Shown here: one piece after another, positions 6,670-10,940 of the stretch
How positions within the stretch are numbered: the stretch's first letter is position 1
Layout: every line of letters begins with the position of its first letter
Assembly (NCBI GenBank): GCA_017394765.1
Contig: JAFPXF010000063.1
Location: 1 to 10,940 of the forward strand
DNA from: Bacteroidales bacterium
GTDB taxonomy: Bacteria > Bacteroidota > Bacteroidia > Bacteroidales > WCHB1-69
Direction of reading: 5' to 3'
DNA: 10,940 nt
Translations under genes and position numbers: made by a program
The notes under the pieces: generated by a model
The model's input: the letters and a program-made list of their open reading frames with translations, nothing else
What the model was told of the DNA's origin: nothing
The model's database searches: none

Positions 6670-7833
6670 ATGAAAAAGACATTGCTTTCCCTGACGGCCG
6701 TCTTCTGCTTCTCCACCCTCATGGGGCAGCAAATGAACAAGATCCTCTATTACAACCATCTCTACCTGGAATCAAAGGTCAACGGGAAAACCGCCCGGCT
6801 GGTCTTCGACACCGGATCCCCCTACACCTGCATCGACAGCTTTTTCGTTGCCGACAGCAACCTCCAATACAGTAGGATAGTCGAGGGCAGGATGGGCGGT
6901 GCCGGAAACAGTCAGGAAACAGTACGGGTCATCCTAAACGAGCTGACTTACACTGTTTCGGGTCAAGAGTATGTAAGCGATATCTCTCCCATCATCCAGC
7001 TTAAGTCCATCGTGGGCGATTACGCCGACGGCATACTGGGTGTTGACAACTTGGACGACAAAGTCATCACGATTGACTATTTGAACGAACAGATGGCTTT
7101 TGAAGATCAATTGGGTAGCACCGAAGGTTTTACCTCAATTCCCATACGCTATGAAAACAGACGCATCTATGTGCCGATGACGGTTGCCATCAGTGAGGGG
7201 AAAATCATCGAAGGTGAGGGTTTGATGGACCTTGGCAGCAGCGGCTCGGTGGAGTTGACGAGTTTGGTGGCTCAAGAATATGCTTTGACGAACATCACAC
7301 CGCAGATACGATACTCCACGGCTGTCGGCGGTATCGGCGGGGCATCTTCCGGCAGTGATTTCAGGGCGAAAAGCGCTTCGGTGGGCGATTTCACCATGAA
7401 CGACATTGTCATGGGATTCAGCAACAACACGGGCGGGGCGCTCGCCAGCAAGAAATACATCGGCATTGTCGGCAATGACTTCTGGGAACGTTTCGATATG
7501 ATCATCGACCTTCCGGGAAAGCGCCTTTTTCTTAGGCCGAACACCAAGTTCAATGACCCATTTGAAAGTCCCGTGCGAGGATTCTCCTACACCGACCGAA
7601 GCCGTACCCTCGGATATTGGATAGTCAACAGTCTGGCTGAGGAATCCAATGCTGAGAAAGCCGGTTTGAGAAACGGCGACCGCATCGCGGCTGTCAACGG
7701 ACGGGATGTGAAGGGGATTTCTCTTGAAGAACGGAGGATCTTTTTCGACGGGATGACGGAGATTACCCTTACCATCCAGCGTGACAATGAGATGGTGGAG
7801 ATATCCTTCCCCTTCGACGAGCCGAAATTGTAA
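6670..7833 (+). CDS. secreted retropepsin-like aspartyl protease with C-terminal PDZ domain
   Basis: This 387-residue protein begins with a signal peptide (MKKTLLSLTAVFCFSTLMGQ), so it should act in the periplasm or at the surface. It holds two retropepsin-like halves. The first has the active-site motif LVFDTGSP with D47, and GILGVDNL (121-128) resembles the conserved hydrophobic-Gly element of aspartyl proteases. The second has GLMDLGSSGSVEL with D187, where Leu replaces the usual Thr or Ser of D-T/S-G. A PDZ domain follows from about 303 to 380 (VNSLAEESNAEKAGLRNGDR, then IAAVNGRDVKG), likely binding peptide ends. I chose the ATG at 6670 because it gives a clean signal peptide and lies downstream of the promoter; an in-frame extension to 6640 starts with TTG. 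Similar two-domain proteins are common in Bacteroidota but their substrates are mostly unknown. It seems to be a single-gene unit. Confidence 0.88.
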   Translation: MKKTLLSLTAVFCFSTLMGQQMNKILYYNHLYLESKVNGKTARLVFDTGSPYTCIDSFFVADSNLQYSRIVEGRMGGAGNSQETVRVILNELTYTVSGQEYVSDISPIIQLKSIVGDYADGILGVDNLDDKVITIDYLNEQMAFEDQLGSTEGFTSIPIRYENRRIYVPMTVAISEGKIIEGEGLMDLGSSGSVELTSLVAQEYALTNITPQIRYSTAVGGIGGASSGSDFRAKSASVGDFTMNDIVMGFSNNTGGALASKKYIGIVGNDFWERFDMIIDLPGKRLFLRPNTKFNDPFESPVRGFSYTDRSRTLGYWIVNSLAEESNAEKAGLRNGDRIAAVNGRDVKGISLEERRIFFDGMTEITLTIQRDNEMVEISFPFDEPKL

Positions 7834-7844
7834 CGAAAAAGATG

Positions 7845-7852
7845 TATCTTTG
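7845..7852 (+). promoter_or_regulatory. Bacteroidota promoter -7 element (TATCTTTG) for the flavodoxin gene
   Basis: TATCTTTG followed by CGGC is nearly the same as the element at 6635 and matches TAnnTTTG. It begins 11 bp after the protease stop codon and lies 22 bp upstream of the ATG at 7875. An in-frame ATG at 7842 overlaps it and so is unlikely to be the start. Confidence 0.62.
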
Positions 7853-7874
7853 CGGCCTTAAAAAAAAGACAGAA

Positions 7875-8417
7875 ATGAAAAACATCACCTTTATCGTCGC
7901 CGTGTGCTGCCTGATGATGGCCGCGTGCGCTCAGTCGCCCAAAGGCACTGAAAACCAAAAGAATTCACAAACCAATCAGAAAGAGATGAAAAAGACTTTG
8001 ATCGTTTATTTCTCTGCCACCGGCACCACCAAGGCCGCCGCACAGAAACTCGCCCAAGAGTTCAACGCCGACCTTTACGAAATCACCCCGGAACAGCCTT
8101 ACACCGCCGCCGACCTCGACTGGCGCGACAAGAAGTCCCGCTCCACGCTGGAGATGCAGGACAAGAGCTCGCGTCCTGCCATCAAGGGCAAATGCGATAA
8201 CATCGCCGACTACGACACGGTGTGGATCGGTTTCCCCGTGTGGTGGTACACTGCCCCCACCATCGTCAACACCTTCATCGAGGCCCACGATCTCAGCGGC
8301 AAGGTGCTCAACGTGTTCGCCACCAGCGGCGGCAGCCCTGTGGAACCGTGCGCCGCCGACCTCAAGAAGGCCTACCCGCAGTACAACTGGGGTGAAAGCC
8401 GGCTGATGAATCGCTAA
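7875..8417 (+). CDS. lipoprotein flavodoxin (Flavodoxin_4-like), C-terminus apparently short
   Basis: This 180-residue protein has a lipoprotein signal peptide (lipobox MAAC, cysteine 18), a polar linker (residues 19-37), then a flavodoxin domain from M38. The FMN-phosphate loop is YFSATGTTKAAA (45-56). FPVWWYTAPTIVNTF (120-134) and FATSGGSP (148-155) are characteristic of this FMN-binding group, which carries electrons. Export would place it outside the cytoplasm, unusual for flavodoxins but seen in Bacteroidota. Residue 38 is a Met in MKKTLIVYF, exactly like a normal cytoplasmic flavodoxin start, so an internal start at 7986 is possible. From memory, relatives continue about 15-20 residues past the point where this one stops (RLMNR), so the last helix seems missing and the gene may be broken by the junction at 8414. 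No continuation was found in other frames. Confidence 0.85.
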   Translation: MKNITFIVAVCCLMMAACAQSPKGTENQKNSQTNQKEMKKTLIVYFSATGTTKAAAQKLAQEFNADLYEITPEQPYTAADLDWRDKKSRSTLEMQDKSSRPAIKGKCDNIADYDTVWIGFPVWWYTAPTIVNTFIEAHDLSGKVLNVFATSGGSPVEPCAADLKKAYPQYNWGESRLMNR

Positions 8418-8650
8418 AACTCCAGCACGGAATAAAAGAGCTGCGTTGCCTTATGTGAGCGTCGGTTTCTTACAACAGTGCCAGCTCTTTCCGTGATGTT
8501 CATTGCTTCCAACATCTTTGATGCCAAGCAACTGACCAATCCGTCTTGAAAACTGCCTACGAGATTGCCTTCCTTCCGGCAGTCATATTCTTTGTCAACA
8601 GTATCAGAAAATTTGAGGGGTCCGATGTCACGGACACGGTTGAGAGTCAT
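8414..8650 (-). CDS. small hypothetical protein (78 aa), possibly a remnant
   Basis: The frame starts with an ATG at 8650, 43 nt downstream of the methyltransferase stop on the same strand, and could be the third gene of that operon. Its stop overlaps the flavodoxin stop by a few bases on the other strand. It is polar and basic in its last third (NRRSHKATQLFY), has two Cys, and shows no signal peptide, membrane segment or family I recognise. An ACAGG just upstream of the ATG is a weak ribosome binding site at best. It could equally be the broken end of a larger gene or chance open frame in the 276-base gap 8418-8693, which otherwise holds nothing I can identify. Low confidence. Confidence 0.35.
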   Translation of the reverse strand: MTLNRVRDIGPLKFSDTVDKEYDCRKEGNLVGSFQDGLVSCLASKMLEAMNITERAGTVVRNRRSHKATQLFYSVLEF

Positions 8651-8693
8651 CCTGTTTTCAAGTTCTAAACAGCTCTTGACTTTTACCCATTTT

Positions 8694-9485
8694 CTATTTC
8701 TTACCGGTAAGTATCGCCGAGCCTCTGCATAACATCCAAGTTGCCTCCCATGGGGTCATGAACATCCCTTTTGTGGTATCAATCATTTCCACTCTTTCAT
8801 AGCCCATATCCTTCAATTTTTGCATGAAAGCATTCATATCTCCGTACAAAGCGCGGGCAAATATGTCATGTATGGCAAACGTGCCTCCCTTTTTCAGCAC
8901 GCGAAGGGTTTCCAAAAGAATGGCTTGCCGATTCCTGCCGGGAATGTTGTGATAGACATAGTTGCTGCACACAGCATCAAAGGTGCCGTTGTCAAAATCC
9001 AGCTTCAAGGCGTTGCCTTTGGTGAAAAAAACGTTGCCTACACCTTCTGCCTCCGCGTTTTTTTCGCAGAGAGACCGGCTGTATGAGGCGTATTCTCCTC
9101 CCCATCGGTCAATGCCGACCACTTGAACCTTTGGGTTGCGTTTTGCCACGGCAATCGTCAAGGCACCGCTGCCACATCCCACATCAAGCCCTTTTCCGTT
9201 CTCTGGTATAGTGACGTATGCGGAAACGCCCTCTATGATTTGCTTCGACATCTGCCGCGTGCCGTTATAGGAGAAAGCCCTGTGCAACTGCCATAACCAA
9301 ATGGTAACCAAAGCCAACCCAATGCAAAGGACGAGGAATACGTTTTTCAAAACGGCTTTCAGAGTGCCGGCCGACGGCATTTCAACCCTATTGAAAACAA
9401 AAAAGAGAATCAAGCAGGCCACTGAACCGCTGAGGGCAAGGAGCACCATTCCTGTGGGCATCCAATTCTTGTAATTAGGCTGCAT
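8694..9485 (-). CDS. membrane-anchored class I SAM-dependent methyltransferase
   Basis: This 263-residue protein begins with two transmembrane helices (about residues 11-31 and 46-67), then a cytoplasmic class I methyltransferase domain. Motif I is GLDVGCGSGALTIA (99-112), the adenosyl-ribose acidic residue is D126 in VVGIDRW, and FDAVCSNYVYHNIP (169-182) and LRVLKKGGTFAIHD (194-207) correspond to motifs III-IV and the Lys-Gly-Gly turn of ubiquinone/menaquinone-type methyltransferases (Methyltransf_11/25-like). The methyl acceptor cannot be deduced; membrane attachment suggests a lipid, quinone or other membrane-associated substrate. The start ATG lies 11 nt inside the upstream gene, so the two are probably translationally coupled and act together. 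The C-terminal part (MFMTPWEATWMLCRGSAIL) is aromatic and Met-rich. Moderately AT-richer than the flavodoxin next to it. Family sure, substrate unknown. Confidence 0.9.
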   Translation of the reverse strand: MQPNYKNWMPTGMVLLALSGSVACLILFFVFNRVEMPSAGTLKAVLKNVFLVLCIGLALVTIWLWQLHRAFSYNGTRQMSKQIIEGVSAYVTIPENGKGLDVGCGSGALTIAVAKRNPKVQVVGIDRWGGEYASYSRSLCEKNAEAEGVGNVFFTKGNALKLDFDNGTFDAVCSNYVYHNIPGRNRQAILLETLRVLKKGGTFAIHDIFARALYGDMNAFMQKLKDMGYERVEMIDTTKGMFMTPWEATWMLCRGSAILTGKK

Positions 9486-9897
9486 AGTCAGGCTGAGTAT
9501 TCGGTTCTTGTTTCAGAACTTGTATCGAGAACACGAACAGATACACGCCTATGACGGCCATCACGGGATGTATGAATAGTTGTACGGGGCTGAACTCTGT
9601 GATTAGCTCGCCGGCGTGGAAAATGTTGAAAAGCATTGTCAGCGAAGCCAGCACAAGATTGAGAACACGCATAGCCTTACTTTTGCGATACTGCATACAG
9701 AACAGGCCACACATTGGGATAAAGAAAGACACCGCAGTCATAAATATCAACATACCTGTTGGTGCTTCGCCCGTAGCACCTGCTATGGCAATATCGACAC
9801 CCCAGAAAACGGGGAGGAGTTCAGCAACGGTGTGAGCCAAAAAGCCCACCATAACAATCACCCATAAAAGGGACACTTTTGAAATTTTGTTTTCCAT
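9475..9897 (-). CDS. small four-helix integral membrane protein, function unknown
   Basis: This 140-residue protein has four hydrophobic stretches that look like transmembrane helices (about 9-30, 48-69, 77-96 and 106-127), a basic loop after the second (YRKSKAMR, 70-77) and a soluble polar tail. By the positive-inside rule the loop would be cytoplasmic. Conserved-looking polar residues sit in or near helices: H22, E26, H94, E97 and H110, the last three around FHAGELITEFSP and FIHP, which could bind a ligand or metal. I do not recognise the family. It is the first gene of a leftward operon and overlaps the methyltransferase by 11 nt, so it may present the substrate to, or be regulated with, that enzyme. 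A TAnnTTTG promoter lies 62 bp upstream. The start ATG at 9897 gives a sensible N-terminus with no signal peptide. Gene call solid, role unknown. Confidence 0.85.
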   Translation of the reverse strand: MENKISKVSLLWVIVMVGFLAHTVAELLPVFWGVDIAIAGATGEAPTGMLIFMTAVSFFIPMCGLFCMQYRKSKAMRVLNLVLASLTMLFNIFHAGELITEFSPVQLFIHPVMAVIGVYLFVFSIQVLKQEPNTQPDYAA

Positions 9898-9929
9898 AAT
9901 TTTATTGTTTTGTGTTTATCCTATTTTTT

Positions 9930-9948
9930 AAGAGCACAGATCGCTCTT
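9930..9948. other. short hairpin in the leader of the membrane protein-methyltransferase operon
   Basis: AAGAGC (9930-9935) and GCTCTT (9943-9948) form a 6-bp stem with a 7-nt loop. It lies between the -7 element at 9960-9967 and the ATG at 9897, so it would be in the leader RNA of the leftward operon. On the + strand a T run follows, but no + gene ends here. The stem is short and mostly AT/GC mixed, so it is weak evidence. Confidence 0.25.
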
Positions 9949-9959
9949 TTTTCCGAGTA

Positions 9960-9967
9960 CAAAAATA
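9960..9967 (-). promoter_or_regulatory. Bacteroidota promoter -7 element (TATTTTTG, - strand) for the leftward operon
   Basis: Read on the - strand, bases 9967-9960 are TATTTTTG, matching TAnnTTTG. It lies 62 bp upstream of the ATG at 9897, leaving a leader of about 55 nt. No convincing -33 TTTG was found at the usual distance, which would suit a promoter that needs an activator. Confidence 0.55.
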
Positions 9968-10041
9968 ACGTCTCCCTTCATCCCCGAATATCATTATTTG
10001 AGGGTATTTCTAAGTTGTTTTGTAACAATTTGTGATGAACA

Positions 10042-10069
10042 ACGCGAATGAAGAGACTTTGCACGCGAA
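10042..10069. repeat. 7-bp direct repeat with 21-bp spacing (possible AraC-type operator)
   Basis: ACGCGAA occurs at 10042-10048 and 10063-10069, exactly 21 bp apart and in the same direction, which is two helical turns and the classic spacing of AraC half-sites. It lies about 75-100 bp upstream of the - strand -7 element at 9967 and about 45 bp downstream of the AraC gene's stop. The AraC-family protein encoded next door is the obvious candidate to bind. The rest of the gap 9898-10114 shows no gene. Seven matching bases could be chance. Confidence 0.35.
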
Positions 10070-10114
10070 CGTACGGGATAAAATCAATGTTCTGAAATGT
10101 GCTGTGAAATTTCC

Positions 10115-10939
10115 CTATTTTTTCCTCTCCCGGTACTCCCTCGGCGACACCCCCTTCAGGCGCGAAAAGAACTTGCTGAACGAGGGCAGATCAGCGAAAT
10201 GAAGGCGGTCGGCGATCTGGGAGATGGAGAGCTGAGAGGTGCGCAACAGGAAAGCCGCTTCCATCACCAGCATCTGGTTGACGTAATCGACCACGGTGCG
10301 CCCGGAAACTCGCTTGACGATCCGCGACAGATAGTCGGGCGTGATGTTCAACTCGTTGGCATAGAACCCGATGTCGTGATGTTTCACAAAGTGCAGCGGC
10401 AAGAGACGGCTGAAGCCGATGAAGATCTCCTCCATGCGGTGCGGGATATGTCCGTGCGCTCCCACTTTCTCCTTCACGTTATGAAAGTCGAGCAGGAAGA
10501 CCGCATACAGCATACGCAGAATCTGCTGCTTGTAGAGGTTGTCCGAATGCAGATAGGCGATGATTTCGCGCATCCGGGCCTCGAACAAGGCGGCCGTTTC
10601 CTCCGGAAGCGTGAGTTTCGGTTCGGTCAGCTGCATGGCGGGCTTGTAAGCCATGCTAATCATGTCGCGGACCACCGGCGTTTCGAGCGTTGTGTTCTCG
10701 TCCGCCAACAGACAAATGCCCCGGTAGTCGTCGGTGATGGCGTTGACGGTGACGGCCATGCCCGGCGAATAGATGTAAAAGTCGCCCGCACGAAGCCGGA
10801 TCTCCCGGTCGTTGTAGGTCAACGAAAGCCCACCTCGGGTGACGAGCGTGAAGGTGTAGCAGGCTAAAAAACCCTGTGTCTGGTTGGTCAGGCTCGTCAG
10901 TTGCGCGTCGGTTTCCAAACAAAGCAGCTTCCCGTCCCA
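10115..10939 (-). CDS. AraC-family transcriptional regulator, 5' end outside window
   Basis: This regulator has an N-terminal cupin-like sensing domain (LTYNDREIRLRAGDFYIYSP, then GMAVTVNA, typical of the AraC_binding fold) and a C-terminal double helix-turn-helix. The first HTH is around IGFYANELNITPDYLSRIVK, the second around LSISQIADRLHFADLPSFSK, ending with the signature SRLKGVSPREYR. The frame stays open to the window edge (WDGKLLC precedes the TTG at 10918), so the true start is outside and about 274 residues are visible of the usual 290 or so. It is GC-rich, unlike the operon to its left. The HTH region resembles that of the AraC protein at the left edge (FYA..L, then a YLS/YFS helix, IAD.L.F), so they belong to the same subfamily. 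Its ligand is unknown; the leftward operon or genes outside may be its targets. Confidence 0.92.
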   Translation of the reverse strand, partial: WDGKLLCLETDAQLTSLTNQTQGFLACYTFTLVTRGGLSLTYNDREIRLRAGDFYIYSPGMAVTVNAITDDYRGICLLADENTTLETPVVRDMISMAYKPAMQLTEPKLTLPEETAALFEARMREIIAYLHSDNLYKQQILRMLYAVFLLDFHNVKEKVGAHGHIPHRMEEIFIGFSRLLPLHFVKHHDIGFYANELNITPDYLSRIVKRVSGRTVVDYVNQMLVMEAAFLLRTSQLSISQIADRLHFADLPSFSKFFSRLKGVSPREYRERKK

Positions 10940-10940
10940 G

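Noticed and set aside
7842..7874. Upstream ATG at 7842 as flavodoxin start
   Set aside because: The ATG overlaps the TATCTTTG promoter element, and the start at 7875 gives a normal lipoprotein signal peptide.
9930..9950. Rho-independent terminator on the + strand (6-bp stem plus T run)
   Set aside because: No + strand gene ends nearby; the stem is short and it lies in the leader of the leftward operon.
10097..10867. 256-codon open frame on the + strand opposite the right-hand AraC gene
   Set aside because: The opposite strand encodes a clear AraC-family protein with both HTH motifs; this frame has no recognisable domain and a skewed composition.
1..10940. CRISPR array, tRNA or rRNA genes
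   Set aside because: No regularly spaced repeat series, tRNA-like T-arm sequence in context, or rRNA-like stretch was seen on either strand.

Overview
The window looks like chromosomal DNA of a Bacteroidota organism, most likely order Bacteroidales. The sequence evidence is a set of TAnnTTTG promoter -7 elements ahead of genes, A-rich leaders in place of strong Shine-Dalgarno sites, Bacteroidales-style lipoproteins, and typical gene families (flavoredoxin, Flavodoxin_4-type flavodoxin, PepD, AAA_14/DUF4143 ATPase, retropepsin-like protease with PDZ). I cannot name the genus. No tRNA, rRNA, CRISPR array or insertion sequence was seen, and no gene-free stretch exceeds 300 bases.

Layout. On the + strand: the 3' part of an AraC-family regulator (2-574); a flavin reductase (753-1319) with its own promoter and an upstream direct repeat; a lipoprotein of unknown function (1343-1963); an AAA_14/DUF4143 ATPase (2155-3360) behind a twin-operator promoter region; then a tight block of PepD dipeptidase (3388-4827), a DAACS-family amino-acid/dicarboxylate symporter (4875-6083) and a GNAT acetyltransferase of the SSAT type (6103-6591). 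Two further + genes each have a promoter: a secreted aspartyl protease with a C-terminal PDZ domain (6670-7833) and a lipoprotein flavodoxin (7875-8417). On the - strand, converging on the flavodoxin: a small four-helix membrane protein (9897-9475), a membrane-anchored SAM methyltransferase (9485-8694, overlapping by 11 nt) and a possible 78-aa protein (8650-8414). A second AraC-family regulator (- strand) runs off the right edge.

Base composition is a mosaic. The flavin reductase, pepD-to-GNAT block, flavodoxin and right-hand AraC gene are visibly GC-rich. The lipoprotein and ATPase (about 1320-3390) and the region about 8418-10100 are clearly AT-richer, suggesting two inserted islets in a GC-rich backbone. 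The left junction of the second islet coincides with a flavodoxin that appears to lack its last helix.

Functional reading: pepD plus the symporter suggests dipeptide hydrolysis coupled to amino-acid uptake, although the symporter's substrate site departs from the aspartate/glutamate consensus. The redox genes (flavin reductase, flavodoxin) and the two AraC regulators suggest regulated redox functions. The most intriguing piece is the ATPase, with two symmetric GTTCA-N6-TGAAC-type sites that also form a 17-bp inverted repeat over its promoter; it looks like a self-regulating accessory module.
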